Shown here one piece after another: positions 8,113-16,392 of a DNA stretch of 64,000 nt (position 1 is its first letter; each line of letters begins with the position of its first letter). The position numbers and the translations under genes were made by a program. Source of the stretch: JALZDI01 sp035557095 (lineage in GTDB: Bacteria > Actinomycetota > Actinomycetes > Propionibacteriales > Nocardioidaceae); contig DATMEB010000125.1 of NCBI GenBank assembly GCA_035557095.1, positions 1-64,000 on the forward strand, read 5' to 3'. The notes under the pieces are model-generated. The model was not told the DNA's origin. It made no database searches and was given only the letters and a program-made list of their open reading frames with translations.

Positions 8113-8906
8113 CGGGACATCCAACCACCGTCGACCGCGAGCACGTGACCGGTCACGTAGTCGGAGGCCCGCGAGGCCAGGAACGTCGCCGCTCCGCACA
8201 CGTCTTCCGGCTCGCCCCAGCGCCCGGCCGGGATCCGGGAGAGGATCTCGGAGCTGCGTACGGGGTCTGCCCGCAGTGCCTCGGTCGTCCGGGTCGAGAT
8301 GTAGCCCGGCGCGAGTGCGTTGACCTGCACGTTGCGGGAGGCCCACTCGTTGGCGAGCGCCTTCGTCAGCCCCACCAGCCCGTGCTTGCTCGCGGCGTAC
8401 GACGTCACCAGGTGGCCACCCTGGAAGCTCAGCATCGACGCGATGTTGATGATCTTGCCGCGACCGCGCGCGAGCATCTGGGGGGCGACCAGCCGGCTCA
8501 GGCTGAAGGCGGCGTCCAGGTTGACGTCCATGACGTCACGCCAGTTCGCGTCGCTGAACTCCTCCGCCTCCTGCCGTCGGATGATGCCGGCGGCGTTGAC
8601 GAGGATGTCCACCTCCTGCTCGGCGAGCAGGCGCCCGATCGCGTCGGGTACGGCCTCCCGGTGCGACACGTCGAGCACGAGCGAGGCCGCCCGGCGGCCG
8701 AGACGGGTGACCCGGTCGGCCGTCTCGTCGAGGTTCGCGTGGTCGGAGACCAGCACGAGGTCGGCGCCCGCGTCCGCGAAGCCGACGGCGATGGCCTGGC
8801 CGATCCCGGAGCCCGCTCCGGTGACCAGAGCGGTGCGACCCGACAGGTCGAACAGCGACGATATCGAGGACACCGACGACGGCGACGAGAGCGAGGAGGA
8901 CGACAT
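8109..8906 (-). CDS. KduD-like short-chain dehydrogenase (sugar-acid oxidoreductase)
   Basis: This is a 265-aa SDR. The cofactor motif TGAGSGIG is at 29-36, NAAG at 104-107, and the catalytic residues are Ser157, Tyr170 and Lys174. Stretches such as GIIRRQEAEEFSDANW, IINIASMLSFQGG and RIPAGRWGEPED closely resemble 2-dehydro-3-deoxy-D-gluconate 5-dehydrogenase (KduD), which supports a sugar-acid substrate. The first 17 residues are a serine-rich run, so translation could instead begin at an internal GTG at codon 12. It lies 12 bp after the cupin gene. Confidence 0.83.
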   Translation of the reverse strand: MSSSSLSSPSSVSSISSLFDLSGRTALVTGAGSGIGQAIAVGFADAGADLVLVSDHANLDETADRVTRLGRRAASLVLDVSHREAVPDAIGRLLAEQEVDILVNAAGIIRRQEAEEFSDANWRDVMDVNLDAAFSLSRLVAPQMLARGRGKIINIASMLSFQGGHLVTSYAASKHGLVGLTKALANEWASRNVQVNALAPGYISTRTTEALRADPVRSSEILSRIPAGRWGEPEDVCGAATFLASRASDYVTGHVLAVDGGWMSR

Positions 8907-8918
8907 GACCGGGCGGCG

Positions 8919-9392
8919 TCAGAACGCGACGTCGTACGGCGTGATCGAGTTGGCCTCGCAGTGGTCGAGGTAGCGCCGCAGCTTGGACTCGGCGTTCTCG
9001 ATGTAGAGGTGCTCGCCGTTCTCGTCGACGTACTCGATGTCGCCGTGGATGGAGAACAGCGTGAGCATCGGGTGGTCCTCGTCCTCCACGTCGGCCACGA
9101 GCGTGTGCACGTCGCCGCGCGGCTCGTACACGAAGTCACCGGGACCGGCGGTCCAGTCGTGCTCGATGTAGTGCCATCGCCCCTGGATCACCCACCCCTC
9201 GACCTCGGACAGGTGCCGGTGGCGGTTGACGACGCCGCCCGTGGTGACCTTCAGCAGGTTGACCCACCGGTTCTGCTCGACCGAGATCCGCAGCGGCTTG
9301 AACCACACGTTGCCGGAACCCTGGGGCACCCAGGGGATGTCGGCCGAGCGCGCGACGACGTCGGTCATCGGAGCAGGTGCAGGACTGGTCAT
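8919..9392 (-). CDS. Cupin-fold dioxygenase-like protein (2,4'-dihydroxyacetophenone dioxygenase type)
   Basis: This is a 157-aa single-domain cupin. Metal-ligand histidines lie in VVNRHRHLSEVEGWVIQG and RGDVHTLV. The overall pattern resembles the ChrR/2,4'-dihydroxyacetophenone dioxygenase group, which cleaves C-C bonds using a mononuclear iron or similar metal. It heads the minus-strand arm of the island. ATG 9392 was chosen because GGGGAG lies just upstream; the longer open frame beyond it covers an intergenic repeat. The exact reaction is unknown, and an isomerase role is also possible. Confidence 0.7.
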   Translation of the reverse strand: MTSPAPAPMTDVVARSADIPWVPQGSGNVWFKPLRISVEQNRWVNLLKVTTGGVVNRHRHLSEVEGWVIQGRWHYIEHDWTAGPGDFVYEPRGDVHTLVADVEDEDHPMLTLFSIHGDIEYVDENGEHLYIENAESKLRRYLDHCEANSITPYDVAF

Positions 9393-9542
9393 GGACTCCC
9401 CAACCGTGTGTGACCGCGACGCCGTTGCCGGCGTCGTGGCCGATGCTAGGCACGGTGCCGCGGCGGTGTGAATCGCGTTCTGCGCATGCGGAGCATCCGC
9501 CCCGCAGATGTCCTGCCGAGGTGGGTCCGGGAGCCACCTTTC

Positions 9543-9619
9543 GCGTCGAGATTGCGCGAATGCCCTCGCACACTGACGGCTGCCGTCCCCGGTCCGAGGC
9601 ATTCGCGCAATCTCGACGC
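9543..9619. repeat. Long inverted repeat of the GTCGAGATTGCGCGAATG family
   Basis: Two perfect 22-bp arms (9543-9564 and 9598-9619, beginning GCGTCGAGATTGCGCGAATG) flank a 33-bp spacer. It lies just after the LysR stop at 9632 on the minus strand. It may act as a terminator or be a mobile-type palindrome. Related cores occur at 31617-31639 and 41927-42160. Confidence 0.75.
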
Positions 9620-9631
9620 ACTGTCAGACTG

Positions 9632-10567
9632 CTAGTCCGCAGCAGGCGATGTGCCCGCAGGGACGGGGGCCCGGCAGATCTCCTCGAGCAGTACGCGTGC
9701 CGCGCGCGGCAGGTAGCGCTGCGGGTCCCAGAAGACACCGACCGTGCGCCCCTGCTCGAGTGCGCCGATCTGGGCCACCTCGAGCCCGGTCGTGTCGGAC
9801 ACCCGCATGGCCAGCGCGTTGGTGACACCGACCCCGAGGCCGGCGCGCACGAAGTTCGCCAGCGTCTGCGGCTGGTCGGTCTGCCACGCGATCTGCGGCG
9901 GGGTCTCGCACTCCTGGAACGCGGTGTGCGTCTCGTACATCACCTCCTGGCCGAGGTGCCCGCCGATCGTGACCAGCTCGTGCTCGCTGAGCACCGACAG
10001 CGGCAGCGGCTCGGGCTGCTCCGCGAGCGGGTGGTCCGTCGGGAAGACCGCGACCAGGGGCTCGCACCACAGCGGCCGGGACATGAGGCCCTCGGTGCGG
10101 TCCAGCGGCGCCAGCGCACGCAGGGCGAGGTGCAGCTCGCCGGAGTTCAGCGACACGGCGAGGTCGACCGTCGCCTGCTCGGTCAGGTCGACGCGAACCT
10201 GTGGGTAGGCCCGGGTGAACGTACGCATCAGCGCGGGCAGGAACGCGGCGCTCGCGCTGGGGTAGCTGCCGAGGACCACGCTTCCTCGCGTCACCCCGAC
10301 CACGGCCTCGATCTCGGCGTGACCACGGTCGAGAGCCGCCAGCACCTCGCGGGCGTGCGGGAGGTACGCCTCGCCGGCGTCGGTGAGCCCGACGGGGCGG
10401 TGCCGCCGGTCGAACAGCGTGACGCCCAGCGCCTGTTCCAGCGCCGCGACGTGGGCGCTCACCCGTGACTGCGAACGGTGCACCGCGCCGGCCGCTGCTG
10501 AGAACCCGCCGGAGTCGACCACGGCGACGAACGTCTCCAGCCAGTCGATGTGCTCGACCCTTGCCAT
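9632..10567 (-). CDS. LysR-family transcriptional regulator of the acid-catabolism island
   Basis: This is a 311-aa protein. The N-terminal helix-turn-helix spans roughly residues 10-40, with SAAAGAVHRSQSRVSAHVAALE as its core. A periplasmic-binding-like effector domain starts near residue 90. The start is ATG 10567 with GGGAGG just upstream. It is divergent from tctC, with a 173-bp gap that contains two inverted repeats. LysR proteins usually control the divergent neighbour in response to a pathway compound, here probably a carboxylic or hydroxy acid. Downstream on the same strand lie the cupin, SDR and dehydrogenase genes. Confidence 0.87.
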   Translation of the reverse strand: MARVEHIDWLETFVAVVDSGGFSAAAGAVHRSQSRVSAHVAALEQALGVTLFDRRHRPVGLTDAGEAYLPHAREVLAALDRGHAEIEAVVGVTRGSVVLGSYPSASAAFLPALMRTFTRAYPQVRVDLTEQATVDLAVSLNSGELHLALRALAPLDRTEGLMSRPLWCEPLVAVFPTDHPLAEQPEPLPLSVLSEHELVTIGGHLGQEVMYETHTAFQECETPPQIAWQTDQPQTLANFVRAGLGVGVTNALAMRVSDTTGLEVAQIGALEQGRTVGVFWDPQRYLPRAARVLLEEICRAPVPAGTSPAAD

Positions 10568-10620
10568 GGTCCTCCCTCGACTCCGACCGGGTGGAGTTCC
10601 GCCGCCAGACGCTCTCATCC

Positions 10621-10669
10621 GTTTCGCGGAAACAAGGTAGCCGAAGGATGCGATTGACCCCTTTCGGCT
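10621..10669. promoter_or_regulatory. Candidate LysR operators between lysR and tctC
   Basis: Two dyads lie in the divergent gap. GTTTC-GCG-GAAAC is at 10621-10633. A 7-bp pair AGCCGAA / TTCGGCT is at 10639-10645 and 10663-10669, flanking a TTGACC (10654-10659). Symmetry and position suit recognition and activation sites, but the assignment is by inspection only. Confidence 0.4.
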
Positions 10670-10740
10670 GCCCTGAACATCATGGTCACCCGTCGCGGCT
10701 GCCCAAAGACCCCAGAGCCGTGCCCAGACCTGGAGCGACC

Positions 10741-11793
10741 ATGTGGAAGACCCCTGCCGGCGCCGTACGCGGACGCACCGGAGCCGTACGGCTCGCGGCT
10801 GTCGCGGCCGCAGCGAGTATGGCGCTGGCGGGGTGTGGGGCCGTCGAGAACCAGTCGGCCGGCGACAGCGCCGGTACACCCGGCTGTGACAAGTCCTCGT
10901 CCTACCCGACCGGCACCGTCGAGCTGATCGTGCCCTGGGAGGCCGGCGGCGGTACGGACAGCGTGGCCCGGTTCCTCGGGACCCAGCTGGCCAAGGAGCT
11001 CGGCACCCAGGTCAACGTCGTGAACCGGATCGGCGGCAGCGGCGTCGTCGGTCACTCGGCCATCGCGAGCGCACCGGCGGACGGGTCGACCATCGGCATG
11101 GCCACCGTCGAGATCACGATGATGCACTGGCAGGGGCTGACCGACCTCGACCAGGAGGAGCTCGCGCCGGTCGCCCAGGTCAACGCCGACCCGGCGGCGA
11201 TCACAGTCAGCGCGGACGCGCCGTACGAGGACATCGACGACCTGGTCGCCGCCGCGGAGAAGAACCCCGGGTCGCTGACCGCCTCGGGCACCGGACGCGG
11301 CGGCATCTGGGACCTGGCGCGTGCGGGCATGCTCATCGAGGCCGGTGCCGACCCCCGGTCGATCCGCTGGGTGCCCAGCGACGGCGCCGCGCCCGCGCTG
11401 CAGGAGCTCGTGGCCGGCGGGATCGACGTGTCGTTCGCCAGCCTGGTGGAGAACCAGACCATGCTGAAGGCCGGACGCGTCAAGGCCCTCGGCGTGATGA
11501 GCGACGAGCGTGACCCGCGGTTCCCTGACGTGCCCACGCTGAAGGAAGAGGGCATCGACTTCGAGATGTCGGCCTGGCGCGGCATCGCCGGACCAGCAGG
11601 GATGCCCGAGGACGTCGTCGCCGAGCTGAGCTGCACCCTGGACGCGATCGTGCACGGCGACGCGTACACGAACTTCATGAAGAAGACCGGGTTCGGCATC
11701 GAGTGGCGAGGCTCCACGGAGTTCGCGCAGTTCATGCAGCAGCAGGACACCGACAAGGGCAAGATCATGGAAGCCTCCGGGCTCACGCCGTGA
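10741..11793 (+). CDS. tctC: Tripartite tricarboxylate transporter, extracytoplasmic solute receptor
   Basis: This is a 350-aa lipoprotein of the Bug/TctC family. The signal ends in a lipobox at Cys32 (MALAGC). The mature part contains IVPWEAGGGTDSVARFL and GSGVVGHSAIASAPADG, the typical loops that grip carboxylates. It captures a carboxylate outside the membrane and hands it to TctA/TctB. The frame continues upstream, but ATG 10741 starts exactly at the signal peptide. Its stop overlaps the tctB start (GTGA). Confidence 0.9.
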   Translation: MWKTPAGAVRGRTGAVRLAAVAAAASMALAGCGAVENQSAGDSAGTPGCDKSSSYPTGTVELIVPWEAGGGTDSVARFLGTQLAKELGTQVNVVNRIGGSGVVGHSAIASAPADGSTIGMATVEITMMHWQGLTDLDQEELAPVAQVNADPAAITVSADAPYEDIDDLVAAAEKNPGSLTASGTGRGGIWDLARAGMLIEAGADPRSIRWVPSDGAAPALQELVAGGIDVSFASLVENQTMLKAGRVKALGVMSDERDPRFPDVPTLKEEGIDFEMSAWRGIAGPAGMPEDVVAELSCTLDAIVHGDAYTNFMKKTGFGIEWRGSTEFAQFMQQQDTDKGKIMEASGLTP

Positions 11794-12326
11794 CCGAAGA
11801 ACCGGCGCCCGTCGGGGCCGGCCCCGCCGGCCAGGGCACCCGACCCGGGTACGGCGACCTCGTCGCGGGCAGCCTCGCCGTGGTCTTCGGCGCCACAGTG
11901 CTGGTGTACATCCGTGGCTTCCCGCAGCTGCCCGGGGGACAGCCGGGTCCGGCCCTGTTCCCCGGAATCATCGCGGGTCTGTTCGTGCTGTTCGGGGGCA
12001 TCCTCGTCGTGCGCTGGTTCGCGCAGCGGCGCGCCGACGTCGGCGCCGTCGTCGAGGGCCCTGAGCAGCCTGAGCAGCCTGAGCGCCCGACCACGAAGGC
12101 GTGGCTGACCGCACTCGCCATGTGCGCGGCGGTGGTGGTCTACCTGCTGGTGGTGGACCTCCTCGGCTTCACGCTCACGATGTCGGTCCTGCTGTTCGCG
12201 CTGATGAAGGTGCTCGGCACGCGCACGCTGCTCGCGGCCCTCGCATCGGTGACCACGGCGGTGGTGGTGATGCTGCTGTTCCAGATGGTTCTCCTGGTGC
12301 CGCTCCCCACCGGGATCCTCGGGTAG
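11790..12326 (+). CDS. tctB: Tripartite tricarboxylate transporter, small membrane subunit
   Basis: This 178-aa protein has four predicted membrane helices (GDLVAGSLAVVFGATVLVYI, LFPGIIAGLFVLFGGILVV, and two after residue 100), the TctB/DUF1468 layout. A charged loop with an EQPEQPE repeat joins the two pairs. Start GTG 11790 overlaps the tctC stop by 4 nt. It is the accessory subunit that stabilises the large permease. Confidence 0.87.
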   Translation: MTEEPAPVGAGPAGQGTRPGYGDLVAGSLAVVFGATVLVYIRGFPQLPGGQPGPALFPGIIAGLFVLFGGILVVRWFAQRRADVGAVVEGPEQPEQPERPTTKAWLTALAMCAAVVVYLLVVDLLGFTLTMSVLLFALMKVLGTRTLLAALASVTTAVVVMLLFQMVLLVPLPTGILG

Positions 12327-12338
12327 GCGACCGCCGGT

Positions 12339-13838
12339 ATGGACAACCTCGGCAGCGCGCTCGCGATGGTGGCCGACCCGAGCCTGCTCCTCGTGGTTCT
12401 CCTGACCGCGGTGTACGGGCTGTTCATCGGGGCGATCCCCGGCCTCACCGCGACACTGGCCACGGCGCTGCTGGTGCCGTTCGCGTTCTTCCTGGAGCCG
12501 CTGCCTGCCATCGCCGCCATCATCACCATGTCCGCGATGGCGATCTTCGCCGGCGACGTGCCGTCGGCGCTGGTGCGGATGCCCGGCACGCCCGCCAGCG
12601 CGGCGTACACCGACGACGCCTACCGGCTGACGCAGTCCGGCAAGGGCGCGCTCGTGCTCGGGGTCGGGCTCGTGGGCTCGGCGATCGGCGGGATCGTCGG
12701 TGCCGTGGTGCTGATCGTCGCCGCGCCGCTGCTCGCCGAGGTCGCGATCCAGTTCACCTCCTTCGAGTACTTCTGGGTCGCGATACTCGGCCTCACCGCG
12801 GCCGTGGTCATCTCGCGCGGCTCGCAGGTCAAGGGCATGATCTCGCTGCTGATCGGGCTGTTCCTGTCGACGATCGGGATCGACATCGCCCTGGGGTACG
12901 AGCGCTTCACGTTCGGCAGCATCTCGCTGCTGCAGGGCATCAGCTTCATCCCGGCCATGATCGGGCTGTTCGGCTTCTCCGAGGTCCTGCGCAACGTGCT
13001 GCACCCCGCGGGCCGGCCGTTGACGCCGAAGCTGAGCACGAAGGGCATGTTCCGCGCCAGCTTCCGCACGCTGTGGCGGTACCGCCGGGCAGCGGTCAGC
13101 GGCAACGCGATCGGCACCGGCATCGGTGTGCTGCCCGGCGCCGGCGGCGACGTGGCCGCCTGGGTGTCGTACGCCGTCAGCAAGAACACCTCCAAGGAGG
13201 GGCACCTCTTCGGCACGGGTGAGGGGCACATCGAGCCGATCGTCTCCGCGGGCTCGTCGAACAACTCCGCGCTCGCCTCGGCGTACGTGCCGACGCTGGT
13301 CTTCGGGATCCCCGGCGACACCATCACCGCGATCCTCATCGGGGTGCTCCTGGTCAAGGGAGTCGAGCCGGGCCCGGCCCTGTTCGCCGAGCAGTCACCG
13401 CTGCTCTACGGCATCTACGCGGTGTTCATCCTGGCCAACCTGCTGATGATCCCGCTGGGCTACCTCACGATCCGTGGCAGCGGCTTGCTGCTGCGGGTGC
13501 CGCGCAACGTGCTGATGCCGATCATCCTGGCGTTCTGCATCGTCGGCTCGTTCGCGATCAACAACGGCAACCTCGAGATCATCGTCATGCTGGTGCTCGG
13601 GATCCTCGGCTACCTGCTCGAGCGTGGCGCCTTCCCGCTGGCTCCGGTGGTGCTCGGTCTCGTGCTCGGACCGATCGTGGAGCAGAACTTCATGCAGAGC
13701 GTGATCAAGACGAACTGGGACCTGGCGCAGTTCTTCACCCGGCCCATCAGCGCCCTGCTCATGGTCGCGACCGTTCTCGTGCTGGCCTATCCGACGCTCG
13801 CGCGCATGCTGCGGCGGGCGGTGCCGCGACGACGCTGA
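12339..13838 (+). CDS. tctA: Tripartite tricarboxylate transporter, large permease subunit
   Basis: This is a 499-aa multi-helix permease. Family hallmarks are visible: GAIPGLTATLATALLVPF near residue 30, the motif GVLPGAGGDVAAWVSY near residue 265, and NNSALASAYVPTLVFGIPGD near 307. It is full length for TctA (about 500 aa). It is driven by the ion gradient and works with TctB and TctC. It starts at ATG 12339, 12 bp after tctB. The tandem 9-bp units just after it may separate it from the downstream enzyme genes. Confidence 0.92.
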   Translation: MDNLGSALAMVADPSLLLVVLLTAVYGLFIGAIPGLTATLATALLVPFAFFLEPLPAIAAIITMSAMAIFAGDVPSALVRMPGTPASAAYTDDAYRLTQSGKGALVLGVGLVGSAIGGIVGAVVLIVAAPLLAEVAIQFTSFEYFWVAILGLTAAVVISRGSQVKGMISLLIGLFLSTIGIDIALGYERFTFGSISLLQGISFIPAMIGLFGFSEVLRNVLHPAGRPLTPKLSTKGMFRASFRTLWRYRRAAVSGNAIGTGIGVLPGAGGDVAAWVSYAVSKNTSKEGHLFGTGEGHIEPIVSAGSSNNSALASAYVPTLVFGIPGDTITAILIGVLLVKGVEPGPALFAEQSPLLYGIYAVFILANLLMIPLGYLTIRGSGLLLRVPRNVLMPIILAFCIVGSFAINNGNLEIIVMLVLGILGYLLERGAFPLAPVVLGLVLGPIVEQNFMQSVIKTNWDLAQFFTRPISALLMVATVLVLAYPTLARMLRRAVPRRR

Positions 13839-13847
13839 GGGCCGGGC

Positions 13848-13874
13848 GACCCGGATGACCCGGTTGACCCGGGT
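13848..13874 (+). repeat. Three tandem 9-bp units (GACCCGGnT)
   Basis: GACCCGGAT, GACCCGGTT and GACCCGGGT follow each other between tctA and the alcohol dehydrogenase gene. They may be slippage-derived. No function is assigned. Confidence 0.6.
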
Positions 13875-13922
13875 GACAGCATCATGAGGCGTGCGAACAG
13901 AGCGGAAGGGTGGTGCACCGGC

Positions 13923-14981
13923 GTGGAGGCGCTCGTCTACCAGGGTCCCTGGCAGCTTTCGGTCGAGAACGTCGAGGACCCGTCGCCCGGTCCGGGTGAG
14001 GTGCTGATCCGCGTGGTCGCCACCGGCATCTGCGGCTCGGACGTGCACGGGTTCTCGGGGGAGACCGGGCGTCGCCACCCCGGCCAGGTGATGGGCCACG
14101 AGATGGTCGGACGGCTCGAGCAGGTCGGCCCCGACGTCGACCCGGTGCGCGGCCTGCAGGCCGGCCGGGTCGTGACCGTCAACCCGCTGATCGCGTGCGG
14201 CGGCTGCGCCGCATGCGCGGCGGGCAGCGAGCAGAGCTGTCAGCACCGCCGCGTCATCGGCGTCGACCCGCAGATCGTGTCGGCCTTCGCGGGCATGCTC
14301 GTCTGCCCCGCGCAGAACGTCGTGGTGCTTCCGGACCACATGCCGGTCGAGTACGGCGCGCTGGTCGAACCGCTCTCGGTCGGCTACCACGCCGCGCGGC
14401 GCGGCCAGTGCACGGCCGGTGACGTCGTGCTCGTGCTCGGCGGCGGTCCGATCGGCCAGGCGTGCGTCCTGGCAGCACGCCGTCGCGGCGCCGACACGAT
14501 CGCGGTCAGCGAGCCCAACCCGACGCGTCGGGCCCTGGCCGCCTCGCTCGGCGCGGTCGCGCTGGACCCGACCGCGGCGGATCTTCCCGGGCAGGTAGCC
14601 GACGCCCTGGGCGGCCCGGCCACGCTCGTCCTCGACGCGGTCGGCAACACCGCCTCGCTGGCCGATGCGGTGCAGAGCTCGGTCTACGGTGCGCGTGTCG
14701 TGCTCGTCGGGATGGGCTCACCCCGCGTCGAGCTTTCGGCGTACGCCGTGAGCACGGAGGAGCGCAGCCTGGTCGGCAGCTTCTGCTTCTCCGCCGACGA
14801 CTTCCGCGAGACCGCGCGCTGGGTCGCGACGTCGCCCGAGGTCCTGGGCCGCCTTGTCGACGGACGCGTCGACATGCAGGGCGCGCCGGCCGCGTTCGCC
14901 GAGCTGGCCCGTGGCGAGTCCAGCGCCAGCAAGATCCTCGTCTTCCCGCACGGTGTCCCGACGACCGACCCACGCCCCTGA
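13923..14981 (+). CDS. Zinc-dependent alcohol/polyol dehydrogenase (MDR family)
   Basis: This is a 352-aa protein. The catalytic zinc site is in GICGSDVHGF and GHEMVGR. The structural zinc cysteines appear in CGGCAACAAGSEQSC. The Rossmann part is LVLGGGPIGQACVLAARRRGA. This matches threonine, sorbitol or galactitol/idonate-type dehydrogenases. GTG 13923 was preferred because GGAAGGG precedes it by about 12 bases; ATG 13884 in the same frame would add 13 residues. It lies in the plus-strand arm of the island and probably oxidises a hydroxyl of the imported acid or a derivative. Confidence 0.85.
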   Translation: MEALVYQGPWQLSVENVEDPSPGPGEVLIRVVATGICGSDVHGFSGETGRRHPGQVMGHEMVGRLEQVGPDVDPVRGLQAGRVVTVNPLIACGGCAACAAGSEQSCQHRRVIGVDPQIVSAFAGMLVCPAQNVVVLPDHMPVEYGALVEPLSVGYHAARRGQCTAGDVVLVLGGGPIGQACVLAARRRGADTIAVSEPNPTRRALAASLGAVALDPTAADLPGQVADALGGPATLVLDAVGNTASLADAVQSSVYGARVVLVGMGSPRVELSAYAVSTEERSLVGSFCFSADDFRETARWVATSPEVLGRLVDGRVDMQGAPAAFAELARGESSASKILVFPHGVPTTDPRP

Positions 14982-14991
14982 AGGACCACTC

Positions 14992-16392
14992 ATGACCACC
15001 AGCCAGACCGAACCCACCGATCCGTACGTCCTCACCGCGGACGGCATCAAGGAGCCGCCGACGGGGTGGAAGGAGAGCTTCCGCTACCTCGGCCCGGGCC
15101 TCATCCTCAGCGCGTCCATCGTGGGCTCGGGAGAGCTCATCGCGACCACCACCCTCGGCGCGGAGGTGGGCTTCTCGCTGCTGTGGCTGGTCGTGTTCAG
15201 CACGTTCGTGAAGGTCGCGGTCCAGGTGGAGCTCGCGCGCTGGACCATCGCCACCGGAGAGCCCGCGCTCACCGGCTACAACCGGGTGCCGCCGAAGCTC
15301 GGACGGATGGGCTGGGTCAACGTGCTCTGGCTCGTGCTGGCGCTGAGCAAGCTGCTGCAGCTCGGCGGGATCATCGGCGGGGTCGCGGTCGCCTTCAGCG
15401 CGTTGCTCCCGTTGGGCGGCGACCCGCTCAGCTCCACCTCCCTGACGATCTGGACGTGCGTGCTCGTGGTCGGCAGCATCGCGATGCTCTACTCCAACCG
15501 CTACACGCTGATCGAGCGCGGCGCGGTGGCCCTCGTGGTCACGTTCTCGATCGTGACGATCCTCATCGCGATCGGCCTGCCGTTCACCCCGTTCCCGTAC
15601 GACGGCGCCGACATCGCCGGCGGCATGACGTTCCTGATCCCGGCCGGCGCGCTCGGGGCCGCGCTGGCGATGTTCGGCATCACCGGTGTCGGCGCGGACG
15701 AGATCACCTTCTACACGTACTGGTGCGTGGAGAAGGGGTATGCGCGCTGGACCGGCCCCAACGACGGGTCGGACGAGTGGGCGCGCCGGGCCAACGGATG
15801 GATCCGCGTGATGTACAAGGACGCGGCCGTGTCGTGGGTGATCTACACGTTCGGCACGTTGGCGTTCTACCTGATGGGCGCATCGGTGCTCGAGCCGCAG
15901 GGACTCGTGCCCGAGGGGAACGGCATGATCACGACGCTGTCGCGCATCTACACCGACACGCTGGGGGAGTGGGCCAACATCATCTTCCTGGTCGGGGCGA
16001 TCGCCGTGCTGGGCTCGACGATGTGGGCGTCGATCCCGAGTTGGGCGCGGATGTACTCCAACGTGCTCGCCACGCTCGGTGTCTTCGACTGGCAGGACTC
16101 GGCTGCCAGGCTGCGCTGGATCCGGGTCTTCACGGTCTTGCTGCCGATCTTGTGGGGGCTCACGTACCTCACCATCCAGGAGCCGGTGGTCATGGTGCAG
16201 ATCGGCGGCGTGATGACCGGCATCTTCCTGGTCGCGGTCGTGATCGCCGTGTGGTACCTCCGGCAGACCGAGACCGACCCGCGACTCTACGGAGGGCGGC
16301 TGTTCAACGTCCTCCTGCTGGTGAGTAGCGTTGCGATCGGTCTGCTGGGGATCTACACGCTGCTCGACGTCCTCGAGGTGCCCATCGTATGA
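14992..16392 (+). CDS. SLC11/Nramp-superfamily transporter lacking the canonical metal motifs
   Basis: This is a 466-aa integral membrane protein with about 11 helices and the overall SLC11 pattern (GPGLILSASIVGSGELIATT at the first helix). Canonical Nramp metal binding needs the DPGN motif in helix 1 and MPH in helix 6. Here the equivalents read SIVGSGE and ITGVGADE, so the usual manganese/iron site is not present. It lies between two enzyme genes in the island, 10 bp after the dehydrogenase, and its stop overlaps the aminotransferase start. It may therefore carry an unusual substrate such as magnesium, another ion or an organic acid. The substrate is unknown. Confidence 0.75.
   Translation: MTTSQTEPTDPYVLTADGIKEPPTGWKESFRYLGPGLILSASIVGSGELIATTTLGAEVGFSLLWLVVFSTFVKVAVQVELARWTIATGEPALTGYNRVPPKLGRMGWVNVLWLVLALSKLLQLGGIIGGVAVAFSALLPLGGDPLSSTSLTIWTCVLVVGSIAMLYSNRYTLIERGAVALVVTFSIVTILIAIGLPFTPFPYDGADIAGGMTFLIPAGALGAALAMFGITGVGADEITFYTYWCVEKGYARWTGPNDGSDEWARRANGWIRVMYKDAAVSWVIYTFGTLAFYLMGASVLEPQGLVPEGNGMITTLSRIYTDTLGEWANIIFLVGAIAVLGSTMWASIPSWARMYSNVLATLGVFDWQDSAARLRWIRVFTVLLPILWGLTYLTIQEPVVMVQIGGVMTGIFLVAVVIAVWYLRQTETDPRLYGGRLFNVLLLVSSVAIGLLGIYTLLDVLEVPIV

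Noticed and set aside
11052..13229. A 725-codon open frame antisense to tctC-tctB-tctA
   Set aside because: It has a composition typical of antisense frames and spans three well-supported genes.
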